From assembly GCA_958407465.1 (NCBI GenBank), contig CATYIV010000043.1, positions 1-13,235 on the forward strand: a DNA stretch of 13,235 nucleotides, read 5' to 3'. The stretch comes from an uncultured Collinsella sp. Its GTDB lineage: Bacteria > Actinomycetota > Coriobacteriia > Coriobacteriales > Coriobacteriaceae. Positions 7,565 to 13,235 of the stretch are shown here, piece after piece. The notes under the pieces are model-generated. The model saw only the letters and a list, made by a program, of their open reading frames with translations. It was not told the origin of the DNA and made no database searches. The first letter of the stretch is position 1. Every line of letters begins with the position of its first letter. The position numbers were made by a program, and so were the translations under genes.

Positions 7565-7603
7565 AAATAAAAACGGGACGCGCCGGACCCCCGGCACGCC
7601 CCG
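7565..7603 (-). terminator. Intrinsic terminator at the end of the yhgE/Pip operon
   Basis: On the minus strand CGGGGCGTGCCGG pairs with CCGGCGCGTCCCG (13 bp, two G-T wobbles) around GGGT, followed directly by TTTTTATTT. It lies about 230 bases beyond the stop of the second YhgE/Pip gene, so element A would be inside that transcript's 3' untranslated region. It also insulates the DMT permease gene. Confidence 0.88.
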
Positions 7604-7659
7604 CTACTGTAGCAACAACCAAGCAACCCGTGCAATCCAGCCCACTAAAGCGTTTTGTT

Positions 7660-7810
7660 CCGCCGTTCTACCGAACGGCGGACCGGCCGACGCTGCGCGA
7701 GCCGCATTCACACCAATCTGACGTTCAATTTCAAGGGCGCGACCAGAAGGTCAGCGCCCTTTCATTTCACGTCACCTTGGCGCAAATGCGGCTCGCTCGC
7801 TGACATTGCC
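7660..7810 (-). repeat. Hairpin element A (structured repeat family, full-length copy)
   Basis: On the minus strand the order is a 16-base flank GGCAATGTCAGCGAGC (7810-7795), a 100-base imperfect hairpin (7796-7697), and a 37-base module ending in a 9-bp hairpin with loop GGTA (7681-7660). The large hairpin has outer arms GCGAGCCGCATT/AATGCGGCTCGC. Its apical stem is GACC-TTCT-GGTC at 7741-7752, with a bulged base on its 5' side. Two tandem G-A/G-A internal loops are separated by an AAT/ATT step (7762-7768 against 7725-7732). Three wobbles in the stem pair only on the minus strand. The flank and module match element B at 15/16 and 34/37 positions, while the hairpin arms differ completely in sequence. 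Confidence 0.75.
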
Positions 7811-7836
7811 GCAGCATCAGCGTTTACATTGTTGCT

Positions 7837-10026
7837 CTAGATTAATTTAGTACTCTCCAGCTTTTCGATGATCCAGTCGTTAGCTTTGATAACCGGACGG
7901 CGGAAGACGACGCCCAGGGCCAGCGACGGAATCAGGTAGCTCGCCAAGATACCCAGCTCAATCCAGTACTCCATATGGTAGGCACCGGCCATGGCGGCGT
8001 GCATGGCGTTGATGCCGTGAGTAAACGGCAGGAACGGGTAGATCGCCTGGAACACGGGGGCGGTCATCTCGATGGGGAACGTACCGCCCGAACCGCCGAC
8101 CTGCATGACCAGCAGCACGACGGCGAGGGCCTTGCCGATATCTCCAAACGATACCGTAAGCGTGTAGACGATATTGGAGAACACTAGACTCGCGACCCAG
8201 CCCGCCAGCACAAACTGCAGGGGATTGTCGCACTGGATGCCAAAGAACAGAATGTCGCCCGCGCACACGAGCGTTGCCTGCAGCAGAGCCAGACCGCCAA
8301 AGAACAGGTAGCGACCCAGGTAGATCTCGTGCAGGCGCACGGGGATGAGCTCGTTGATAAGCTCATCGTCAACCGAAACCTTCATCATGGCCGCCAGTAC
8401 GATCGAGCCGACCCATAGCGACAGAATCGTGTAGAACGGCGCCATAGCCGAGCCGTAGTTGCGGATCGGATAGACCGGCTTGCGATCGAGCGCAACGGGG
8501 CCGGAAAGCGACACGGCGAGGCCCTCGGGGTCGCTGCCAATCATTGTCTTAATCATGGCCAGGTCACCCGAGATCAGAGCGCTATCAAGCTCGTCCTTAA
8601 AGGCACTGATCTTGTCCGACGCCTCGCCCAGCTGATTGGAAGCCTTGTTGACCAGCTTTGCAGCCTTGGAGAGACCCTTCGCGAGCGAACCAGAGGCGTC
8701 GGTCAGACCGCTCACGGCGCTATCCAAGTCACCCGAGATACCGTTCAGGGAATCCAGAACGCCCGAAATGGTCTTCTTGAGCTCCTTGGCCTTAACCGAG
8801 AACGTAGAATCGTAGTCGGACTTGGCACCCGAGATACCCGCCTTGGCATCGGCGATGGCCTGGTCGACCTCGGCACGCGAATTGTTGACCTCCGCCATGC
8901 TGCCCGAAAGGGACTTTGCGGTCGCCGTCAGGTCCTTCGCATTGTTACGGTACTCCGCGGCAATTCTGCCCAGCGACGTCGCAGCGGACTTGAGGCCGTC
9001 TTTGAGCTTGTCATCACTCACCTGGTCGGCAAGGTTGCGGAGCCGATCGGCCATCGCATCGATATCGTCAGCACGCGTATTGAGCGCCGCTGCGGCTTCG
9101 TTGAGCTGAGACACCGTAAGGTCAACATGCTGATTCGCGGCATCGAATGCCTTCGCAAGCTCGGCGGACACGTTGTCGAACGAGCCCGCGCTTCCGTCAA
9201 TCGCCGCGTCAACGGCATCGCTGGCGGCCTTGAGCGCTTCCTTGGAATCATTGATTCCGTTCTTGGCGTGCTCCATCAGCTGCTTCGTCGACTCATCAAC
9301 GGTGCCCGTCTGCTTGAGCATGCCACCCGCCGATGTCAACGAATCGGACGTAGAGCTCAAAATGCCCGCGAGTGACGTCGCGCTCGCCTGAACGTCCTGC
9401 AGGTCCTCGACCGAATCGCCCAGTGTAGAGGACAGATTGGCGATAAAGTTGCTCACCTGGTCGGTGCTCATATAGTCGAGCAGGCTGGACACGGTCTTAA
9501 GGCCGATAGTCGTAATGGTCTTGGTAAAGGTCTCGTTGACCTGGCTCTGGACGGCGCTCGAGCCCTTCTCGGTCACGATCTGTGCGATGGCGTTGGCCTT
9601 CTGGTTCTCATAGAACTCGATATCGGCGTGCTTCACGTCGGTCGAGAAGAGCGTCATCATGTCTGCGCTAAAACTTTTAGGGATAACAACGGCCGCATAG
9701 TATGCGCCCGACTTAACGCCCTCAATCGCCTTATCGCGGTCGTTGAGGACGACCCAGTCGAAGTTCTCGTTGCCGCGCAGGGTGGCGGTTACGTTTTCGC
9801 CCACGTTGACCTCGACGGGAATCAGATCGCTCTCGTAGCCCTCGTCAGTGTTGACCACTGCAATTTTAAGGTTGCCGGTATTGCCGTAGGGATCCCAGCT
9901 TCCGGCGATGTTAAACCACGCGTACAGGCACGGCACGATGATCAGGCCCATCACAACAACCAAGCCGATCACGGAGCGGGACACGTTTTGGACATCGCGC
10001 TTAAACAGGTGCAGGATGTTTTTCAT
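7837..10026 (-). CDS. YhgE/Pip-family membrane protein (second of pair)
   Basis: This 729-residue membrane protein belongs to the YhgE/Pip family, relatives of ABC-2-type permeases that include phage infection protein and the EsaA component of Firmicutes type VII secretion. TM1 is at about 18-40 and is followed by the family motif SWDPYGNTGNLKIAVVNTDEG at 43-63. A long extracytoplasmic region rich in Ala, Ser, Asp and Leu (about 180-490) looks helical or coiled-coil. A C-terminal ABC-2-like block starts at YPIRNYGSAMAPFYT (519-533), with helices near 531-549, 572-595, 603-624, 630-648 and 688-708. It includes the GGSGGTFPIE motif at 644-653 and FTHGINAMHA at 668-677. The ATG directly follows the upstream stop (TAAATG), with AAAGGAGGTG at 10035-10044, so translation is coupled. 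No ATPase gene is adjacent. The transported substrate is unknown. Confidence 0.92.
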   Translation of the reverse strand: MKNILHLFKRDVQNVSRSVIGLVVVMGLIIVPCLYAWFNIAGSWDPYGNTGNLKIAVVNTDEGYESDLIPVEVNVGENVTATLRGNENFDWVVLNDRDKAIEGVKSGAYYAAVVIPKSFSADMMTLFSTDVKHADIEFYENQKANAIAQIVTEKGSSAVQSQVNETFTKTITTIGLKTVSSLLDYMSTDQVSNFIANLSSTLGDSVEDLQDVQASATSLAGILSSTSDSLTSAGGMLKQTGTVDESTKQLMEHAKNGINDSKEALKAASDAVDAAIDGSAGSFDNVSAELAKAFDAANQHVDLTVSQLNEAAAALNTRADDIDAMADRLRNLADQVSDDKLKDGLKSAATSLGRIAAEYRNNAKDLTATAKSLSGSMAEVNNSRAEVDQAIADAKAGISGAKSDYDSTFSVKAKELKKTISGVLDSLNGISGDLDSAVSGLTDASGSLAKGLSKAAKLVNKASNQLGEASDKISAFKDELDSALISGDLAMIKTMIGSDPEGLAVSLSGPVALDRKPVYPIRNYGSAMAPFYTILSLWVGSIVLAAMMKVSVDDELINELIPVRLHEIYLGRYLFFGGLALLQATLVCAGDILFFGIQCDNPLQFVLAGWVASLVFSNIVYTLTVSFGDIGKALAVVLLVMQVGGSGGTFPIEMTAPVFQAIYPFLPFTHGINAMHAAMAGAYHMEYWIELGILASYLIPSLALGVVFRRPVIKANDWIIEKLESTKLI

Positions 10027-12852
10027 TTATGCCTCACCTCCTTTAGAGTGCTTGCCAAGCGGGGTGGTGTCCCCGTCGTTTCCGCTTACGTTGTCAACGT
10101 CGTCGACATCTTGAGCCTTACGATGCGCACCGATATGCGGCAGACGGCTCGTGGGCTGTTCGCTGTCCTTGGTGCCCCGCTCGCTGGCGTTGAGACCAAA
10201 CATGCGACGGGCAGCAGGGATGGCAGCCGTGTGCTCGCGCATCTCGCGGCGAAGGTCCTCGTCCGAAAGCGCCGAGATACGCATCTGGGTATTGAGGCTC
10301 GCACGGATGTACTCGATGTTGATGAGCCAGCCACAGATGGCGATAACCGAAATGATCCAGATAACGAGCAGGATAATCTTGCCGTTATTGTCGATATCGA
10401 GCACCGTCGAGAGCACAAAGAGCAGGACCTGCACGCCTACCACGGCAGCAAAACCGCCCTTGATGTAGTACGGGTAGCGATGCTCAAACGCCACGGCATG
10501 ATCGAGCAGCTCGCGACGGTACGAATCGGAATCGAGCATGACGCGCATGGCCGTGCGCAGCGAATAGCGCTGGCGCGGCAGGTCGTTGGACTCGCAGATC
10601 ATGAGGCCCGTCGTGGAAAGCTGCTTATCAAAGAGCAGGTTAAGGTTGAGCAGCAGCGGACGCAGCTGCAGGCCGATAAAGAGCGCCACGATCAAGAACA
10701 CGCCCAGAATGCACAGGTTGAACAGGTAGTTGAACGAATACATGCCGCCGACCGTCTCGCGCAGCAGATTGATGCCGTAGGTAAAGGGCAGCAGCGGGTG
10801 CAGCCACTGGAAGAAGCCGGGCATCATCTCGATGGGGTACATGCCCGACGAACCCGGGATCTGCACGATGACGAGAATGACGCCGATAGCCTTGCCGATA
10901 TGCTTAAACGTGGTGGACAGCGCATAGATGATATTGACGTAGGTGAACGAAATGGCGATGCCGCCCAGCACGAACAGCAGCGGGCTGACGCACTGCACGC
11001 CAATCACCAGATCGCCTACCGTAACGATGATGGCCTGCAACGCGCCCAGGATCACCAGGAGCAACCAGCGGCCAAAGTAGCCCTGACGCGCGGTAAAGCT
11101 GCCGATGCCTTCGCGATCGACCTCGAGCTTGTAGATGGCGATAAGCACGTAGCCGCCCACCCAAAGCGCCAGGTTGGTATAGAACGGGGCAATGCCCGAG
11201 CCGAAGCTCTTAACCGGATAGATCGACTTGGACGCGAGCTCAACCGGAGATGCCATGAAATCTGCCACGTCATTGACATCGACGCCCATCAGATCGGCCA
11301 GCTCGCCCATGGACTCGGAGGTCTGCAGCGCCGCGATGTCATTGGCGGCGGTTGCAAGCTTGTCCTGGACCTTGGCAAGCGAGGAATCGGTCTGGGACAG
11401 CGTGGTCTTGGCCTGGCCGAGCGTAGCGCTAAGCTGCGCCAACGTGCCGCGCGCATTTGCAAGTGTAGGTGTCATACCCGAGACGATACCGGTCAGGTCG
11501 CCCGAAACGGCAGCAAAAGAGTCGAGCGCGCTCGAGGCCTTCGGCAGCGCGTTTTGGCCCAAGTCCGTCTGGGCTTGGCCAAGGTTGGTCGCACCGGTAT
11601 GAATTGCGTTATTGATAGCGTCACTGGCACCCGAAACAGCCGCTGCGTCATTCGCCATGGCGCTCGACTGCGCGGACAGACCGTCCTTGATGCTCTGAAG
11701 CTTTTCATTCTGCTCTCGAAGCAAATCGATGGTCGATACAATGCGCGCGTCAATTTCCTCGGAACCTGTCGACGTGTCATTGGCGAGAATCTCCAAGTGC
11801 CCGATAACGGCCTTATTGTGGTCGATCGTCGCTTGAAGAGACTCGAGCGAGTTGTCGATACGGGTGGTCGTAGATGTGACCGCGCCCGTCAGCTTGCCGA
11901 TGGCAGCGTTCGCAGAGGCCGACGTCTTGGTGAGCGCAAGGCTGCCTTCCGAGAGCGCCTTGGAGAGCGAGGTGATGGAGTTGCCCGCCGTGGTGCGAGC
12001 TTCGCTCAGCAGGTCGTTGCCCTGGGAGATCGCCTGCGTCAGCGACGGTGCCTGGCCTTGCAAGCCGGCAAGTGCCGCATCAGCCGAGGCGATAGCGCCG
12101 CTCGTCTTATCGATGGCGGCATTCATATCGCCAATCGAATCGCGCACCTCGCCCAAGGTGTCGGACGCCTCGGACACCGAACTTGCCAGCGAGTCCTGAG
12201 TCTGGGTTGCCTTGTCCTTTAAATCGACACCGGCATCCTTGGCGATACCGGCAACAGTCTTGCCTACCGTAGAGACAAATTCCGAGTTGATCTGCTCCTC
12301 GATGGTGTTTGCACCGGTATCGGTAACCTTGGGCGCAATGGCGCTCTTCTTCTCATTGACGTAGTACGTGAGCTTGGGCTGATGGTAGTTGCCGTCGAGC
12401 ATCGAAACCAGGTTATCCGAGAAGTTCTTGGGAATCACGATAGCGGCATAGTACTCGCCGCTCTCGACGCCCTCCTTGGCATCGGCCGTCGAGTCGACGA
12501 ACGTCCAGCCCAACTGATGATTCTCCTTGAGCTGGTCGACCACTTTGTCGCCAGCGTTGAGCTCACCCACCAAGTCGTTTTGGGTGCCTCGATCGTTGTT
12601 GGCGATAGCAATCTTGATGCCTTGGGTGTTTCCATACGGATCCCAGTTTGCCACGATGTTATACCAGGCATACAGCGAGGGAATAACGCACACGCCTAGG
12701 GTAACCACCAGGGCGACGGGGTTCACAAGCAGTCGCTTAATGTCGCGCTTAAATATCGCAAAGGACACCTTTGCATTGGATAGTTTGCTGCCGAGACTCA
12801 CGCTTGGACCATCCATCCTGTCGTTAAATCGAATCGTACTATCGACAACCAT
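10027..12852 (-). CDS. YhgE/Pip-family membrane protein with extra C-terminal membrane domain (first of pair)
   Basis: Paralogue of the next gene, 941 residues. TM1 is at 45-65, followed by NWDPYGNTQGIKIAIANNDRG (69-89), the same family motif. A long helical extracytoplasmic region runs from about 200 to 515, rich in Ser, Ala, Thr and Gln. The ABC-2-like block starts at IYPVKSFGSGIAPFYT (544-559), with helices near 556-575, 594-615, 622-643, 653-666 and 708-730, and contains PGSSGMYPIE (666-675). Unlike its partner it continues for about 200 residues: a cytoplasmic segment (740-795), two more helices (798-818, 824-844), and an acidic, disordered-looking tail. The final codons contain the ribosome site of the next gene. 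The start is uncertain: the ATG at 12852 has no ribosome site, and ATG 12816 or GTG 12801 are alternatives that keep the whole conserved domain. A promoter and a possible operator lie at 12908-12943. Confidence 0.91.
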   Translation of the reverse strand: MVVDSTIRFNDRMDGPSVSLGSKLSNAKVSFAIFKRDIKRLLVNPVALVVTLGVCVIPSLYAWYNIVANWDPYGNTQGIKIAIANNDRGTQNDLVGELNAGDKVVDQLKENHQLGWTFVDSTADAKEGVESGEYYAAIVIPKNFSDNLVSMLDGNYHQPKLTYYVNEKKSAIAPKVTDTGANTIEEQINSEFVSTVGKTVAGIAKDAGVDLKDKATQTQDSLASSVSEASDTLGEVRDSIGDMNAAIDKTSGAIASADAALAGLQGQAPSLTQAISQGNDLLSEARTTAGNSITSLSKALSEGSLALTKTSASANAAIGKLTGAVTSTTTRIDNSLESLQATIDHNKAVIGHLEILANDTSTGSEEIDARIVSTIDLLREQNEKLQSIKDGLSAQSSAMANDAAAVSGASDAINNAIHTGATNLGQAQTDLGQNALPKASSALDSFAAVSGDLTGIVSGMTPTLANARGTLAQLSATLGQAKTTLSQTDSSLAKVQDKLATAANDIAALQTSESMGELADLMGVDVNDVADFMASPVELASKSIYPVKSFGSGIAPFYTNLALWVGGYVLIAIYKLEVDREGIGSFTARQGYFGRWLLLVILGALQAIIVTVGDLVIGVQCVSPLLFVLGGIAISFTYVNIIYALSTTFKHIGKAIGVILVIVQIPGSSGMYPIEMMPGFFQWLHPLLPFTYGINLLRETVGGMYSFNYLFNLCILGVFLIVALFIGLQLRPLLLNLNLLFDKQLSTTGLMICESNDLPRQRYSLRTAMRVMLDSDSYRRELLDHAVAFEHRYPYYIKGGFAAVVGVQVLLFVLSTVLDIDNNGKIILLVIWIISVIAICGWLINIEYIRASLNTQMRISALSDEDLRREMREHTAAIPAARRMFGLNASERGTKDSEQPTSRLPHIGAHRKAQDVDDVDNVSGNDGDTTPLGKHSKGGEA
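10035..10044 (-). promoter_or_regulatory. Ribosome binding site embedded in the upstream gene's last codons
   Basis: AAAGGAGGTG on the minus strand encodes part of the last residues of the first YhgE/Pip protein. It stands ten bases before the ATG of the second, which abuts the preceding TAA. This is a very strong anti-16S match and supports coupled, roughly equimolar synthesis of the two proteins. Confidence 0.85.
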
Positions 12853-12907
12853 TGTAGTAGGCGCTTTAACGTCTCAAAGCACAATGGTGTTGAGTTTTGC
12901 GGGTAGC

Positions 12908-12913
12908 AATATA
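12908..12913 (-). promoter_or_regulatory. -10 box candidate for the yhgE/Pip operon
   Basis: TATATT on the minus strand predicts a start of transcription near 12901, about 49 bases before the ATG at 12852. The -35 position at 17-base spacing is TGTACG (12931-12936), a 3/6 match that overlaps the dyad at 12932-12943. Confidence 0.45.
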
Positions 12914-12931
12914 CTACGAAGATGAGTTAAC

Positions 12932-12943
12932 GTACAGATGTAC
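12932..12943. promoter_or_regulatory. GTACA-N2-TGTAC dyad over the -35 region
   Basis: The site reads GTACAGATGTAC and contains TACAGATGTA, a fit to TACANNTGTA, the core operator known for BlaI/MecI/CopY-type winged-helix repressors. Its overlap with the expected -35 box of the yhgE operon suits repression. A ten-base dyad can occur by chance, and no such regulator is visible in the window. Confidence 0.4.
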
Positions 12944-13001
12944 AGTATCCTAAATTTCAGCAGGTCACAAAACCACAACCCGCACAAATTAGCAATTCAA
13001 A

Positions 13002-13057
13002 TAGTCATCGGGGACGTTCTTAAACGACTAGTCAAACAAAAACGTCCCCAATGACTA
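13002..13057 (-). repeat. 20-bp inverted repeat with GGGGAC arms (REP-like)
   Basis: Arms at 13002-13021 and 13038-13057 match at 18 of 20 positions; the two exceptions become G-T wobbles on the minus strand, so the minus-strand hairpin is complete. The 16-base loop holds a second perfect palindrome, GACTAGTC (13026-13033). Arms built on GGGGACGTT are reminiscent of the repeats flanking REP-associated Y1 transposases in many bacteria, but no transposase is present here. The orphan copy may be a remnant or a REP-like element. Confidence 0.6.
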
Positions 13058-13085
13058 CTTAGGACCACGGCAACGTCGATGTTTT

Positions 13086-13235
13086 GGCAATGCCAGCGAG
13101 CGGGCGCCAGAGCGAACAAATTGGCATGAAAAGAGGACGGCATAGACCTTCTGGTCATGCCGTCCTCTTTGAATGACAAGTTGTTCGCTCTGGCGCCCGC
13201 GCAGCGTCGACTGGTCCGCCGTTCGTTAGAACGGC
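13086..13235 (+). repeat. Hairpin element B (structured repeat family, runs to window edge)
   Basis: On the plus strand the order is the flank GGCAATGCCAGCGAGC (13086-13101), a 101-base hairpin (13100-13200), and the 37-base module (13199-13235), which ends in GCCGTTC-GTTA-GAACGGC. Outer arms of 20 perfect base pairs (13100-13119, 13181-13200) enclose a second stem. That stem has a tandem G-A/G-A loop (13128-13129 with 13171-13172), two single purine-purine mismatches, an 11-bp run starting AAGAGGACGG, a bulged A at 13144, and the GACC-TTCT-GGTC apex at 13145-13156. It matches element A in layout, length (150 against 149 bases from flank to module) and flanking sequence, in inverted orientation. 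Confidence 0.75.

Larger units (their letters stand above)
7498..7836. other. 339-base non-coding stretch between the yhgE operon and the DMT gene
   Basis: It contains, in the minus direction, element A (7810-7660), an intrinsic terminator (7603-7565) and the DMT gene's leader. A TTGACC at 7560-7565 on the minus strand could be a -35 box for the DMT gene, but no acceptable -10 follows at normal spacing. A small dyad, GCACGC (7533-7538) with GCGTGC (7547-7552), lies in the leader. No credible open frame is present. Confidence 0.6.
12853..13235. other. 383-base non-coding region upstream of the yhgE/Pip operon
   Basis: From the gene outward it holds the -10 box (12908-12913), the GTACA/TGTAC dyad (12932-12943), a stretch with no recognised signal (12944-13001), the 20-bp palindrome (13002-13057), and element B (13086-13235), which runs into the window edge. 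Short frames here are produced by the inverted repeats and have no ribosome sites. Confidence 0.6.

Noticed and set aside
7524..7840. Several short plus-strand frames between the DMT and yhgE genes
   Set aside because: They run through the terminator and hairpin element A, overlap one another in different frames and lack ribosome sites.
9628..12222. 864-codon plus-strand open frame across the two YhgE/Pip genes
   Set aside because: It spans the junction of two clear minus-strand genes, is unusually rich in His, Arg and Gln, and has no membrane or known domain pattern, so it is an antisense artefact.
12997..13179. 60-codon minus-strand frame upstream of the yhgE operon
   Set aside because: It consists mostly of the two inverted repeats and has no ribosome site or recognisable domain.
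13002..13235. CRISPR array or integron attC site
   Set aside because: There are no regularly spaced direct repeats with unique spacers, and the palindromes lack attC-type core sites and any integrase nearby.

Overview
All seven genes in this window lie on the minus strand. The base composition is GC-rich. The HisRS, PEP carboxylase and paired YhgE/Pip membrane proteins look like those of a gut actinobacterium of the class Coriobacteriia, most likely Collinsella. That placement is inferred from sequence character alone; no search was run. I see no plus-strand gene, tRNA, rRNA, CRISPR array or transposase.

Layout in the direction of transcription (right to left): (1) 13235-12853, a 383-base non-coding stretch with a large hairpin element (B), a 20-bp GGGGAC palindrome, a TACANNTGTA dyad and a promoter. 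(2) Two translationally coupled YhgE/Pip (ABC-2-like) membrane proteins, 12852-10027 and 10026-7837. (3) 7836-7498, a 339-base non-coding stretch with hairpin element A, an inverted relative of B, and an intrinsic terminator. (4) A DMT/EamA permease (7497-6514) with its own intrinsic terminator. (5) An M20D amidohydrolase (6397-5102) with an operator-like palindrome at its promoter. (6) Hairpin element C, then an internally deleted MFS transporter remnant (4978-4529). (7) A 26-bp hairpin, then hisS (4366-3053). (8) A hairpin terminator and a regulatory-looking spacer, then ppc (2795 to the window edge, missing about the last six codons).

Functionally the window joins housekeeping genes (hisS, ppc) to an accessory set of membrane and peptide-handling genes. 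The M20D hydrolase and the MFS gene probably once formed a hydrolase-plus-transporter pair, now broken by an in-frame deletion. The two YhgE/Pip proteins probably form a heteromeric membrane complex.

The most unusual content is non-coding. Elements A (7660-7810), B (13086-13235) and C (5021-5106) are long imperfect hairpins. They share a 4-bp apical stem with a TTCT or TTAC tetraloop, a bulged base just 5' of it, and tandem G-A/G-A internal loops. Their stem arms differ in sequence but still pair. A and B also share a 37-base 3' module (34/37 identical) and a 16-base 5' flank (15/16), and they bracket the yhgE pair in inverted orientation. This looks like an undescribed family of structured repeats, acting either as RNA or as folded single-stranded DNA.
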